NCBI GenBank assembly: GCA_944990035.1
Contig: CALYLX010000035.1
Location: forward strand, 248,001 to 312,000
Origin: Clitopilus passeckerianus
Lineage: Eukaryota > Basidiomycota > Agaricomycetes > Agaricales > Entolomataceae
Direction: 5' to 3'
Length of the DNA: 64,000 bases
Shown: positions 1 to 12,144 of the stretch, piece by piece
Numbering within the stretch: position 1 is the first letter of the stretch
Layout of the letters: every line of letters starts with the position of its first letter
Notes under the pieces: model-generated
Database searches by the model: none
Seen by the model: only the letters and a program-made list of their open reading frames with translations
Told to the model about the DNA's origin: nothing
Program-made: the position numbers and the translations under genes

Positions 1-728
1 TATCTACTAATTGCGGCATAGAACACCAAGGAGTTCACCCACTTCACCACGGAATCAAAACTGTTACAACCCGACCTTTTTCACAGCCAATGCGGCAGAA
101 GGACAGCGCGATGCCACATTGGGCCACCTAGCCTTCGCTGCCGCCACCCGAACCTATCAGAGCAACCTGCAGCCCTCAAATTCGAGTTCCCCAAAAACCA
201 AGACGGGGTAGCAGTGTAGGGGCGCGGATCTTATTACAGTTTATCATCTCTACTGCTGTGTATAATATGCTGTGGGCCGATTGTTTCATGCCTTGATTTT
301 TTTTACATTCTCTGTTCGATAAAGACATCCACTCTTATACAAAGGTACAATATGCAACCATGCTGAACAAACCAAGAAGACGAGAAGTGCAAGGATAGCG
401 CTCGGTAACGCCTATGAGGATCGAAGGGATGATACAGTCCGGAGATCCTTTCGAGATTGGTCTCCTTATTCGAACTAATATCGTGTCGTTGTCGGGAGGG
501 AGACCAAAGTGAATTATGAGGATCGTCCCTGATGCATCTCCCGAGTGAACTACTTTGGAGTTGGCCTGGGAAAGCTCTTCGAGATCGGATCGAAGGCAAA
601 AATGGTACAAAACCCGGTCAGTCATGGACGGCTGTGGATAATTGACTCTGGGGTCCTTGGGCACGATACATGTCGAGCGCTGCATGGTGGTAATGGACCA
701 AGCAAACGACAAGGACGGGATATGTTTG
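1..728. other. Left-edge region without a confident gene
   Basis: A short plus-strand reading frame near the left edge (ending at about 211) could be the last exon of a gene starting outside the window, but I recognise no family in it. The rest is the 3' flank of the minus-strand 7-TM gene. A minus-strand frame from 712 to 335 is open for about 125 codons and may contain that gene's C-terminal tail if a last intron is spliced, but no membrane segment or motif supports this. Confidence 0.3.
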
Positions 729-1816
729 CTACCGATGGTGATTTAGCCAGGGACTGGCATAGAGGCCTACATAGGAACTCACCGAAGTTGCACCTATGAA
801 ACTTTGAAATATCAAGAAAAACCATCGAAGATTGACTGCAGGATAGACAATATAATTTGTGATGAGGAAGCCGAGCTTTAAAAGCGAGAGTTGAATTTAC
901 AAATCACAAACACTCAGAGGAATATCCGAACCTGAAAGATGCAGTGAATTATCCCGGATTCGACAAGCACAACAAGGATCCGTTGTAGTGGCGAGGTCCT
1001 TCTAGCACGCGAAACAAAATGCCGAGAGACCTTCCGATACGCCCTTACGAGGGAATAACGTTAGACACAACTGCAACACTTTCAAATTGAAGTCAGGGGA
1101 CACACCATAGCTTGTAGCCAATGAGGAAGGTGGCGATTGCATTTGTTGCGAGAGAGAACGAGAGGGATGCAGCATAGAGATATGTGATCTTGGTAGCTTC
1201 CAGAAGCGAGGCAAATCCAGAAGGAGTGGCAGTTCTAGAGAAAAAGGAGATGGATGTGCCTTTTGGAAAGTTGAAGATGGATTAAAGGATGTCAATGGTA
1301 GGCCTTACCAATTGTACACAATAGAAACAGGATAGGTACTGCCATGACCCAGTGCCTGCGAGAGAAGAGCGCCCATGCTCTCCATATTACGACCGTATCA
1401 TTAATGATAGGCTAGAAATACGTAGTAATTGACTTCGGTTCCGATAATACCAGTGGCCAAACACACCTGAGTGACCAATGCCCAAGTAATTATGACATTG
1501 GGCAGCACCATGCGATCGTCAACGAGAGCGGGAAAGCTTCCCAGGACTCTTCTGTCATCACCGTTGATGAAACCCGGTCGGAAGAGGACGTGCAGGAGAA
1601 ATATTCTTGCGGCAATATAGAGTGTCGCTGTCGAGAAACTGAGGAAAGTGACCGTGAACATTGCGATGGAGGGAAGCTTGCGACCTTTGCCCATTAAGCG
1701 ACGACTAAAAGATCAATGATAAGCGTGTCGAGGAAAGACATGATTCCTATCACTGACTAGAAAGAGGCTGTGGACAGCGCGAAGAGTGAGATGTGGGCTC
1801 CTTCGTAAACGTCAGA
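729..1816 (-). CDS. Basidiomycete 7-TM orphan membrane protein (partial model)
   Basis: Multi-exon membrane protein of a large basidiomycete-specific seven-helix family of unknown ligand. Seen, in order: a helix beginning EGAHISLFALSTASF (exon 1758-1816), then RRLMGKGRKLPSIAMF and several hydrophobic stretches (exon from 1704), the family hallmark VVIWRAWALFSRRHWVM, then SGFASLLEATKITYLYAA and a helix ending LIGYKLW. An intron follows, and the exon resumes AYRKVSRHFVSRARR with RILVVLVESG. This W-AYRK junction followed by an 'LVESG' helix is typical of the family. The true first exon, expected in 1.8-2.3 kb, was not found. The 3' end is uncertain: the frame homologous to the neighbouring copy stops at 729. 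The intron just before the WRAW exon is poorly defined. A broken tandem copy lies at 2.9-3.6 kb. The family call is firm, the exon model is not. Confidence 0.55.
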
Positions 1817-2902
1817 CTAGATCAGGCAGGAACCACGCAGAATTCATACCATAGACTATGAAATCGATTGCCACGCAAGCAGTTAAACTGGGGACGGGCA
1901 CCTCTGGAAAGAATGGCCTCTCCTCCATCCGCATGATGGAAGAATTGAGGTGAGAGGACGAAACGTTCGTTCGGGTATCTCACAGGGCTTCTTAAGTCAA
2001 ACCCCAGGGACCAGTTCAGGGTCTCTGCCGTGAGAATGGCATAGTTACATGCTCGAGTATATGCAGGGTCCGAAGACTCAATCAATACATTGCCATTCAA
2101 TTCGAGGGAGAGTTTCGAGGCATGGTGATCCAGCCGAAGATCGTAATGTTTTGCCCTATGGATTCCAGAGGACTCTTTACATGGTGACTTCAAGAGGCTA
2201 TATAGCAACCCCCCGGAAGGCACAGGAGTACGATTCCCCCCCTTCAAAAACCTACAAGGTAAAGAAACAGGATTTTATGAGCAGACACTTGGGAAACGCG
2301 CGAGTGACCGTACAACTTGACAGCTCTGCAGCGGCAGATGGAGAATTACGCCACAGCACGTGTTACTGGTGATTTCCGATTGTGCTGGATGTTGAGCGTA
2401 CTTAGCATCAATTTTAATTGTATGAAGATATCGCGGCTAGCTCAAAATTTCTTGCTTGGTATATGTTCGAAACTGAGAGTTGCCTCGATGTCTCGGAGAC
2501 TATATGTCGTCTTGGGGTCCGTGCGGGAGAAATCAAGGCGCCCCATATAGCTTCTTAAACCTGTCTCCAGTTCAGGGTCGCTGACTTGTAAGTCATTATG
2601 CGCAATGTCCCGATGCTCATGCGATTGACATGTGAACCTCTCATTCTAACATGTTTCATTCGTGACGACGTTTGAATGCATTCATAATAGATATCTTCAT
2701 CAAGTTTAGAAGCCTGAGAGAGTCAACACTGTGTCAGAGCGGAAGTCAATACTAGGCTACGCAGCAAATGGCCCCGAGGAAAGTGGCAGGCCATTGGTGC
2801 CGTTCATGACGGAAGTACTCATCTGTGGGTGTAGCCGCTCGTATATTATTCTTACCATAGTTGCAACCAACGAGACTAGAGTTGGTCGATAAGACTTCCG
2901 AA
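1817..2902. other. Intergenic / decayed region between the two 7-TM copies
   Basis: No complete gene is visible. On the minus strand the stretch around 1980-2040 (reading AILTAETLNWSLGF) resembles the stretch around 2550-2600, which shares the phrase CTTCTTAA and the CAGTTCAGGGTC block. The tandem duplication that produced the two 7-TM copies therefore probably includes an N-terminal exon or promoter segment here. The minus-strand open frame 2247-1822 shows no membrane helices. Confidence 0.3.
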
Positions 2903-3560
2903 TCACCTCATATTTCCCTCAAACCCGTGGTCCAGGCCTGCAGTTGGCGAAATCTCCTCGAACCTATGATGGAAAGGTGAAGGAAAGGTCGAAACAGAGC
3001 TAGCCTTGAAATCAGACGTGGAACTGTAGATATACGAGACCCCAGGGAAGGATTCACTTCCACCAACCAGGACTGGGTACATTTCCTCCCGGGTCGGATT
3101 CAACTGAATACTGGCAGGGTACAATGCAAAGCTACCCACCGAAGCGGCACCTATGATACCACGGAATATCACGGATACCCATCGCAGTTTATCGACAGGA
3201 TGGACCACATAGCTCATGGCGAGAAACCCAATCTATGGGGGCAAGCCTGGTGGTTTACCTCGAATGATGGTTGTTAAATGGGAGATAGGAACCTGAAAGA
3301 GGCAACAAATCACCCCAGATGCTACGGATGACAGGAATGCGATGCATTGGTGGACTTGTTCTGTGAGCGCAAAAAACCAACGGCAATTTACAGAACTTGT
3401 GATCCACCGCTTCCGAGGGAAGTGTACCTATGCTCGCCAAATCACGATAGCTTCGTTAATGATGGGCTTAAAAGTATCAGGAAATACGGTCATAGTGTGC
3501 AGTACACTTTGGCTACCAAAGATTATGGGAAACCATTATTTTTTTCCTCTTCAAGCAGTA
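2903..3560 (-). pseudogene. Decayed tandem copy of the 7-TM protein
   Basis: Minus-strand remnants of the same family as the gene at 0.7-1.8 kb. At about 3400-3450 the hallmark reads NEAIVIWRA, then a TAG stop (3428-3430) where the family has Trp, then continues HFPRKRWI. A TGG-to-TAG change therefore interrupts the signature. The frame continues through a hydrophobic stretch (CIAFLSSVASGVICCLF). The central part seen in the other copy (the AYRK...LVESG helices) is missing. The C-terminal exon (3217-2903) reads VHPVDKLRWVSVIFRG then SFALYPASIQLN, which aligns with VYPAVNLRWFFLIFQS in the other copy. Nonsense codon plus internal deletion make this a pseudogene. Confidence 0.6.
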
Positions 3561-4283
3561 TGAGAGCCTTCAAGAGGCAAAGTCATCGTGGCGCAACGTA
3601 CTGAGTCTCCGCTTTGGTCGAATAAGGCGAGGACCATTTAAAGCAAGAGAATGATTCAACAAACTCCCGAGAAATTTGCAAGAGGTGTGAATGACTGTGT
3701 GGCTTGCCCCACGTACCAGTAGGCTGAAAACTGGTTCTGGCTCGCGAGGCATTAAAAGCCACGACCCCGAAAATTCTTCAATCTAGTACCAGCGCTAATC
3801 GATGGTTTGCCGCCCAAGGCATAGAAGAGATAAGCACAGGATAAGCGCCGGATAAGGTTGGCACTCGGGGACCAACTCTCTTTGCTGATCGTGAAACGGG
3901 GTCTGGAGTGGCCTATCAATGGCAACAACCAATCGGATTGGCATGTTTCTTTCCGCGTGCCCGGGTCTTCCGGCTTCAGGTTCCCCCGCATTGCGGCACA
4001 GGGGGTTAATATATTGCGCCACACCAATTTGGGGTATTGTTGACGCTTGCTTGGTTTAAAAAATGCGGCCCGGAGTGATCACAGGAACTTCTTTCTCTGC
4101 AACAACATGGATCCAACAGCACTGCTTATAGAGATACTCCGGTTCTGGAGATTTAGCCTCTTTCTTTCTCGTAATCTCGAGGTTCCTTTGATATACCGAC
4201 TAGAGCCGAAGCTCGATCCAGTTTTTGTACTTTGGCCTCGACGATCGTCTTCCGGATAGCCACTTGCCCTCCTCCAACCCACC
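3561..4283. other. Intergenic region upstream of the D-ribulokinase gene
   Basis: Several overlapping open frames exist on both strands but none has a recognisable domain or convincing splice structure. The last 200 bases before 4284 are the probable promoter and 5' leader of the kinase gene. Confidence 0.35.
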
Positions 4284-6374
4284 ATGGCATCTGAGGCCTA
4301 CTATATCGGTATTGATGTTGGCACAGGCTCCGCCCGAGCGTCCTTGGCCAAGAAAGATGGCACCATCGTAGCCTCATCGACGCAGGAAACCAAAACCTGG
4401 CGCGATCCCCAGGACCACAGGATCTTCGAACAGTCGACCGATGACATCTGGGAGTGCATCGCGACAGCGATTAGGACTTGCTTATCGCAGTCAGGCGTTG
4501 ACCCTGCGGCCGTCAAAGGCCTTGGTTTCGACGCTACCTGTTCGTTGGCGGTAACAGATTTCGATGGGAAGCCCGTGGCAGTCACCAAGGGTGATGAACT
4601 GGGACAACATGGAGAGCGTAATGTCATCCTGTGGGCTGATCACCGCGCAGAGGAGGAAGCTAGCTTGATCAATCGTTCGGGATCGGTGGTGTTGGACTAC
4701 GTTGGAGGAACAATGAGTGTAAGCCAAACCGCTTTGACCCATCTTCACGACCCAAACTGACATGGCGGCCTACAGTTGGAAATGGAAATCCCAAAGGTCC
4801 TTTGGCTAAAGAACCACATGTCTTCCGCCCTCTTTTCCCGCTGCCAATTCTTCGACCTCCCCGACTATCTCACCTACAAAGCCACCACCAGTGTAACTCG
4901 CTCCGCCTGCTCCCTCACCTGCAAATGCTCCTACGTTCCTAGCAGCGGTTGGCAAGCAGACTTCTTCCACAAGATCGGGCTCTCCGATCTCCCCGACGGA
5001 GGGTATAAACAGATGGGTGCTGAGGATCCTAGCAAGTTGTTGACCGCTGGTATGCCCATCGGCCAAGGCCTGTCGAAGGAAGCTGCTGAGGAGCTTGGGT
5101 TGAAGGAAGGCACACCGGTTGGAAGTGGGCTCATTGATGCGTATGCGGGATGGCTTGGAACGGTTGCGGCGAGGTATAAGGAGAATGGCGTCTTGTCGGA
5201 TGTCGTGCCCGATCTGGAGGAGTCGAAGCATCGCTTGGCTGCTGTTGCTGGGACTAGCACTTGTCATCTAGTTCAGGTGTGTGAACACGTCAGAAACACC
5301 CGGGATCGTTCAGTTGACCTTGATTTTGTTAGAATCCCAAAGGCGTCTTCGTCAATGGCGTCTGGGGCCCCTACAGGGTATTATATCTCTTTTCTTTCAG
5401 AGCCCGTGTGGCCTGACTGACGGATCCTTCAGGATGCTGCGTTCCCTGGATGGTGGATGAACGAAGGAGGCCAATCGTCCACTGGCCAGCTCATTGATTT
5501 CATACTCAACACGCATCCTGCGTATGGTAACCTGGTCAATCGCGCTACGGAGAAGAAGGCAAATATCCACGTCGGCAAGTCTTTCCAGCTGCAGCATTAT
5601 TATCAATGTTGATCATGATCAAACGTCCAGTCCTTCAAGAACTCCTCGAATCTCTCCAGGTCGAACGTAACGTGGACACCCTAGTAGAGCTAACGAAGGA
5701 TCTACATATCTATCCCGATCTTCACGGTACGCTTTCTTCTTCCAATGCCGTCTCACAATCTCACACCCTCTCTTTTCTCTAGGCAACCGATCCCCCATCG
5801 CCGACCCACGTATGCGAGGCTCAATCGTCGGTCTCGCACTCGACTCAACAGTGACGGACCTCGCACTCAAATACCACGCCACCCTCGTCGCCATCGCCCT
5901 CCAGACCAAACACATCGTCGACTCAATGAACAACGCGGGTCACTCCATCCGGTCGATCTTCCTCAGCGGCAGCCAAGCAAAGAACCGCAATCTCATGCAG
6001 CTCTTCGCCGATACGTGCAACGTGGATGTCGTGCTTCCTGGAGATCCGAGTGGTGGGACGAGTGTCGTGTTGGGAGCTGCTATGCTTGGTAGGGTTGCCG
6101 CTGAGGCGACTGAGAGGGGAGGGAAGATTGAGGGGGAGGAACAGGCGGAGTTGCTTTGGAAGATTATGGCATGTGCACTTCGTCAGTTTCATTTGGGAAG
6201 GGTTGCTTATGTATGTTGCAGGTTGAGATGACACCTGTCGGAACCATTCTCCGACCGGCTGCATCTGCCAAGGAGAAGCGTCTCCTGGAGGCCAAGTACA
6301 AGATCTTCATGGAGAGCATCGATATTCAGAAGCGTTGGAGGAAGGAGATGGAAGATGCTCTTAGAGAGCCTTGA
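4284..6374 (+). CDS. FGGY-family carbohydrate kinase (D-ribulokinase type)
   Basis: Cytosolic sugar kinase of the FGGY family, closest in pattern to eukaryotic D-ribulokinase (FGGY / yeast YDR109C), which phosphorylates D-ribulose. Seven exons: 4284-4718, 4776-5276, 5333-5377, 5433-5574, 5631-5726, 5783-6168, 6222-6374, giving 585 aa in one frame. Motifs: N-terminal phosphate-binding loop GIDVGTGSARASL, then GFDATCSLAV, NVILWADHRA, the catalytic-base region GSGLIDAYAGWLG, GTSTCHL, and a C-terminal ATP-site stretch with SGSQAKN and GDPSGGTSVVLGAA. Two introns use GC rather than GT donors (GCAAGT at 5575 and GCATGT at 6169); both are needed to hold the frame. Convergent with ERG27, whose stop lies 190 bases downstream. 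Length fits the family (about 550-700 aa). Confidence 0.92.
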
Positions 6375-6563
6375 ATGCTGGACGGCATGCAACAGCAAAA
6401 GTAGTGGTATAGCACGTATGTTTTCTTTTTGTGTTTGGGACAATCAGTAATCTGCAGCAACTTTCTGCGTATGTGGGGGTATCGATAAACAAACTTCGTA
6501 TTAAGGACATTATAAAGACATAATTTTGAACCCAAGATCATTACGGTCGTAACTCTACCCCAT

Positions 6564-8110
6564 CTACTCATCTACGCCATCGTCCACCGAGACCTCTTCC
6601 GACGCCTTCATACTCCTGTAGAGCCTTTCGCATTTCTCCAACAGATCCTCAGCTTGGTCCTCGTTCGTCTCCCATTCTTTAACAGGTGTGATACCAACGT
6701 GCTCATCACCCCAACGACCGGTCTCTGCACCAAGCCTGATGGCCCTGCGGAGAGTTGGAGCGTTTGGAGCATGGCTATTGGCCTTCCCATTAGTGGACCC
6801 GTTGGCAGGGCCATTCGCATGCCCGTTTGAATGTCCGTTTGCATGCCCATTCTGGGGCTGGGATACGAGGGAGATGAAGCTGAGAGATGCGAGGGCGAGA
6901 TGGACTGCACCAATGGCAGCTTTGAAGGGGTTGATAGTGTGGTTGGGAGACCCGAATAGTCGACCCTATAGAAGGAGCAGTGATGTCAGACGTGTGTAGT
7001 GAAGACGGAATGGATATTAGGATGACGTACGAGGTAGAACAGGAGAACCTTTAGGACATCCAACGTAGGGCCAGCTAGTGCCTGGCTGACGTTCGTCGAG
7101 CAAACACCAGGCTGGGTGACGAAGTGTCTGATCGACCTCTCGCCTTTGCTTTCTGCCCATTGGGCTCTATGGTCTAGGACGGTGCAGATAAGGTCGATTT
7201 CGTATTTTGTGCTCTCGTAGGGATGTTCAGTCTTCTTGAGTTGCCAGTCTTCGGGGTCGTAGAAGTGTGGCGAGGCTTCTAATGAGGACATCCATATTAC
7301 ACGAGGAGTGAGATTGGCAGGTGCACGAAGGAGGAGGTCTCTTAGTTCGCGGAACTGTTGACAATTTTAGTATTAAATTGGAGAAGTTAAACAGCAAGCG
7401 GACATACCAGCACGTAGTGCCCAAAGAGGTTACATTGCCATACCCAGCCTAGGCCGTCTACACTGAGGTCGCCTGCACTCTGGAGGTAGAAGACAGGGGC
7501 GGTGATGGCTTCAATGGGGCTGGAGCATAGTTGCTGGATACACGGTATCCAGTCAATTCCGGTGAACGTGGCTACGCCTGCGTTGCAGATTATGTGCGAG
7601 ACGTAGGGGTATCTACCAGCAAACTCTGTCAATTGCTGGTATGGTCAGGCATTGGAAGGCACATACTTGGATCTGACTTCCTCGGCGAACTTGAAGATAG
7701 TGCTCAACATAGACAACTCAATTCCAATAATGTCGATTTGGATGTTCTTCCTGAACTTTTCGGCATGTCCGTCGTAGCCCTCCTGTCGTTTGAGCTTTCC
7801 TACATAGGCATCCAATTTGCGGACAAGTTTTTCTCTGGCTGCCTCGGCTCTCTTAGCATTCCTGCAAGCCATAATCAAGGTAACACCCTCATATACAGGG
7901 GGCTGTTCGGTGGGTTCTGGAGCATCGAGAACGAAAGCTTGAGGGAGCGAATCCGCTGGAACTGCGTGGCAAAGTTGGAAGAGCAGCCGTTGGCAAATAC
8001 CAAAGCCGACGCCACTGCAGAAATATCAGTCTTTGCTGGCTTTTCTTTCACTAAGAGTTCACGTACCCATTGGCACCCGTTACTACGATTATTGGTCGTG
8101 CTGTAGCCAT
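6564..8110 (-). CDS. ERG27: 3-ketosteroid reductase (sterol C-3 ketoreductase)
   Basis: NADPH-dependent short-chain dehydrogenase that reduces the 3-keto group during sterol C-4 demethylation in ergosterol synthesis; the enzyme acts at ER or lipid-droplet membranes. Exon 1 (from 8110) reads MATARPIIVVTGANGG and joins VGFGICQRLL, giving the TGxxxGxG nucleotide loop. Next come LIMACRNAKRAEAAR, a 50-residue insert typical of ERG27, then HIICNAGVATFTGIDW and WQCNLFGHYVL. The catalytic YESTK lies in HPYESTKYEIDLI, followed by FVTQPGVCSTNVS. The C-terminus has a low-complexity Asn-Gly-His-Ala insert (about 6770-6860) and ends EEVSVDDGVDE. Introns are short GT-AG. The start is set by the ATG just upstream of the Rossmann loop. 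Confidence 0.9.
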
Positions 8111-8413
8111 TGTGAGGCGTGAGGAGCAAAAAATTCGGTTCCCATCGTACGAGTTTTAGCGAAGTCAGACGCGATCACGCGACGTCGAGGAACCAATTGA
8201 CCGTTTTGGGCGACACGCGGTTCAGGTGGCGCAGTCGAGCGAAATCACCAAGAAAATCGAAGGAATAGATACAAAAGTCTCGTAGTCCTACGTAGTCGCC
8301 AGACAACCAGACCACATCGGGGTATATACGGTTATGGTGACCATATGATTTCACTCACGATACATAAATACTTGTATCATGGATGTGTACAAGGACGTGC
8401 CTAGTAAGATCTA
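8111..8413. other. Intergenic region between ERG27 and the F-box cluster
   Basis: About 300 bases with the ERG27 5' flank on the left and the 3' flank of the first F-box-like gene on the right. I see no further gene. Confidence 0.4.
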
Positions 8414-10028
8414 CTAGTACGAGGTGGTATTCCAAAAATACTGTAAGGAGGGTATCATCCTTCTCAAAGCGGATCCCAACTCGCTGTCCATAACAGGAAG
8501 ATGGCGTGGGTCGAAAGGCCAACAAAGCTGCAAATTCTCCAATCCCCAAGTAATAGGATCATGATCTCTGAATGGAGGATACCAATCAGGCTGCGTGTTG
8601 CTTAGCCATTGGACATATTGTGGATCCCCGAACGCGTGGTAGCCCCATCTTGAGATGCATTCCGTTGTCTCTAAGGAGGCATTCGAAATGATCAAATTTG
8701 GAAACAACACGAGTTGGAGAAGATTAGGTAGGGTGTTCGCCAAGAATAGAAGGAGTTGGGGGTTGAAGGAGAGGGCACAGATACGCAGGGACCGGAGCCC
8801 GGACAGGGAAGGATGTATATGAAGGAAGTAACACAGCTCTGAGTGGAAAACAGGAAAGTCTGTCATTGTCAAAACGACAATATGCCTGTAACACCGTATA
8901 TAGGCTGATGCGATAGACAGATATGCCACAGCAGGGTCTATGTTTGCTGGAACCGTTGTGCACGGATGATTACCGATGATCAAACTGCGTATGTTTGGGC
9001 AGAAGAACATTGAGGCCATCGGACCAGTGAAGGAGTAGGGGCCAATGGTCAATCGCTTGAGACTCGGAGCTGTCCTTTTTATAAAACGGGTAAGAGAAAG
9101 GCCCAAGATAGCAGCTGTACAGTTTGTTCCGACGACGCTCAAGTTCTGCAATGGGGGGACCACTCTGAGGGATTCCAAAACGCGAAAGAGAACAATGGGT
9201 GAATGTGAAAGTGGTTCTTTATGTATTGCGATGGACAGACGTCGTAGCGAAGGAGGTAACGCTTCGAAAAATGCAGCGCAGTGCTGTTCCGCGTTTGGGT
9301 CGTCCTGAAAGCGGTAGTGATTTGTTGGTTCTTCAAATCCAAGATCGGACAGGTGCAGGTCCTCCAAGCATGGAAGCGCAACAGAAGTCTCCTTAAAAAG
9401 GTAGACAAATGCTCGCCATGATGACTGAATCGATAAATTGCACATCCGCCCGGCCAATGTCTTCCAGGCGAATACTGCTAGATCGAGGAACTCCTGGGTC
9501 AAGTACAGGATTGTCGTTATGCTCAGGAATGTTGTAGAAGATGGCAGTTGGGAGATAAGCTGTCTGCAAAGCTCGAAGATATCTGGCGATCTGAGCATTG
9601 AATTTGGTTCGAATCGAGCTCCGAGACTGGATGGAAAAATGGACGCGAATCGGAATCGACGGGAGCGCCGTTTGGCCGATGGGGACACCATGTTTCGGAA
9701 ACCGTAAGAATTGAGGTGGAGGTAGCGGATTCGCTCAGTGATATAAGGCTGACTAGGACAGGGAAAAGTTCATTAGCTTGATTTTGAGATGATGATGGGA
9801 GGCTGACAATGGGACAACTCACAGCAAGTGAAGAACTCGTTTTCTGGCAATCTTGGCAGATTTATAGGCCTGCCAATCGGGAAGTGAGACCACGCGATAG
9901 CTATAGTCTAGAGATCGCTGTAGGAAGAACCGGTTGACTTCGTAGAGCTTAGAATTGCGATGATCAAACATGTCTACGAAATCTATTATGTGATGCCACA
10001 ACTCTGCTGGAAGTTCGCGGCAGCCCAT
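8414..10028 (-). CDS. F-box-like / leucine-rich repeat protein, paralog A
   Basis: Two exons, 10028-9823 and 9752-8414, giving 514 aa with the split codon restored. The N-terminus reads LPAELWHHIIDFVD, an F-box-like helix pair; in this family it is expected to bind Skp1 and bring substrates to an SCF ubiquitin ligase. The following 450 residues are irregular leucine-rich segments (for example DIFELCRQLISQLP and LRRLTIGPYSF-type strands). The junction HLL-QPYITERIRYL is shared with the three neighbouring paralogs (HLLQPHILPRI, HLAQSHIVFRI, HLSQPHIVSRI), which confirms the intron position. Same strand as paralog B, 266 bp apart. No specific substrate can be inferred. Confidence 0.82.
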
Positions 10029-10293
10029 TGCGAATGAACTCTCTGACTTGGGGGATTATGTTGGGGACGTGAGTGGACAAGGTCAAGTTGTTTGATAGCT
10101 GTACAATGGAACCAATTTTAGACGTACAGCCGCCTCCTCCAGCACGTTGCTCCAATCACGCGGTGCTGGTGGCGCAGTCCAGAGTACAACGGACACACAT
10201 CACGCCCACAAAGGACTCCCGAGGATAGTCGATAAATTTTGCAAATCAGATTCCTATCTACCAATCTAGGCGAAGAGAATAAAGCATTTACAT

Positions 10294-11926
10294 TCAGTCC
10301 CAGACTCTAATACTAATCGTATTCGATCTTGTATTCAGAACTGATTTCAATGAGGGTATCATTCGCCTCAAGGCGCCTTTCAGTTCGTTGTCTACGACAG
10401 GAAGGCGGCGTGGCTCAAAAGCCCAGAAAATCGTCAAATATTCCAGAGTCCATAGAATACGGTTGTGGCTTTCGAAAGACGCATACCACTCTCCCTGCGA
10501 GCCAGGAGCTGCGATGGCATTTTGCTCCTCTTTGAACGAATAGTAACCCAATCTCGAGATGTGTCCCAAACCCTCTTTGGAGGCATTGGGGAGGACAGAA
10601 TGGGCCGATACCTTGAGATCCAGAAGATTGGGTAGTGCGCTTGCTAACAAAGAGAATAATTGGGGATTTATGGAAACGAGGGTGACGTCGAGGCCTCGCA
10701 GCCCATGAAAGTTTTGTGCAGCGGGGAGGAGGTAGGCCAGCTCCGAGTACATGAGACAATACTCATTCATCGTCAATGCCGTCAATTCGCTGCTGCAACC
10801 TACGTACATCGCAGCTGTGGACGTAATTAAAACTGCATCACTGGCAGGGTCAACTGATGCAGAAGCCTGCTCGGTGGAAGGCCGGGACATAGTCAGGTGG
10901 CGCAGTTTGTTGAGTGAAAACTCGGTCTTTGGATCCCCTGGGGTAGTGGTGTAAGGTGGAATAGTTAGTGCCTCGAGGGTAGGGGCTATTCTTCTTATGA
11001 ACCGGAGGAGGGATGGTACTAGGACTTGGATCACACTATAGTCCCCGGTGACTCTCAAGGACCGCAGGGCCGGGACGAGTCCGAGGGAGTCAAACACTGG
11101 AGGGAGAAATCCACTATACAGCGGTGAATCCCAATAGTACCGTACGTCGATGCTTAGACACCGCAATGACGGAGCCAACGCCTCAAGAAAGGCGGCACAA
11201 TCCTGTTTTGCGTCTGGGTCCATTTTTGGATAGAAGATGCAGTGTTTTGCGTCGTCATTAATAAGTTCCAGGCTCTCCAAGCATGGAAGAGGTACCGAAG
11301 TCTCCTTGACGATGTACGCGACTTCGTGCCAGGAACCCGTGACAGAGAGCTGAGTCAACTGCTTGGCTAACGTCGTCCAGGCAAATGTCGTCACCTCGAA
11401 GAACTCCCGGGTCAAGTTCTGGCATCCCAGGATGTGGAGTGATATTGTTGAGGCCGGAAGCTGCGAAATAACCTGTCGACACAGCTCGAAGATATCTGTC
11501 GATTGAAGCTTCGGCTCCAAAAGAGCTCCCAAACTAGATGGTAATCTGGACGCAAGTCGGTCCCAACGGGAGGGAACCTCTTCCACACCAGGTGAAAGTG
11601 ATTTGAAAGCGAGGGATTTGATTTCAAGGCAACGGATTCGGGGGAGAATATGGGGTTGACTGGGGTAGGAAATACCAGGTTAGCACGCTTTGCATCCTAC
11701 TAACGATATCATTAATCCCTCACAGTAGGTGAAGAAGATGCTTTCTAGCAAGCTCGACGGAACCAGACCGGTGGATAAGGGAGACCTTGCGATACCTCTC
11801 GTCTAGGAAAAGCTGCAGGAAGACCAGATTGACTTGGTAGAGCCCGCGAAGTTTGATGTCAGGTGCAAAATCTAGGATTTGGAGCCATATCTCCTCTGGA
11901 AGTTCGCAGGTCTTCATTGCGAACAA
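10294..11926 (-). CDS. F-box-like / leucine-rich repeat protein, paralog B
   Basis: Two exons, 11926-11724 and 11659-10294, 522 aa. The F-box-like start is CELPEEIWLQILDF. The ATG at 11926 gives MFAMKTC; the second Met three codons on is an alternative start. The rest is LRR-like, with DIFELCRQVISQLPAS and a motif around GCQNLTREFFEVTTFAW that recurs in paralog A and in the decayed copy at 12.1-13.0 kb. The exon 1/exon 2 junction matches the other cluster members exactly in phase. It probably arose from the same ancestral gene as paralog A by tandem duplication. Confidence 0.82.
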
Positions 11927-12144
11927 AGTTTGCTTACGCCTGGCGTGGTTGGGAAGTTGTGGGATGCAAGACTCAAGGGAAAATCCAGAGGAGAAGGTTA
12001 GTGTAGTTGCCTAAGCGGAGGCTGTGGCTTGGTTGTGGTCAACTTCTGACTCGACACAAGCCACCACCCTCAGCTTCCGATCCCAATCTGATTCTGTCTT
12101 CGGACCGAATTTCTCAATGGCAAATTGTACGAAATGACCTCGAC

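Noticed and set aside
7531..8106. 191-codon plus-strand open frame
   Set aside because: It is the antisense shadow of the ERG27 5' exons, which carry the dehydrogenase motifs on the minus strand.
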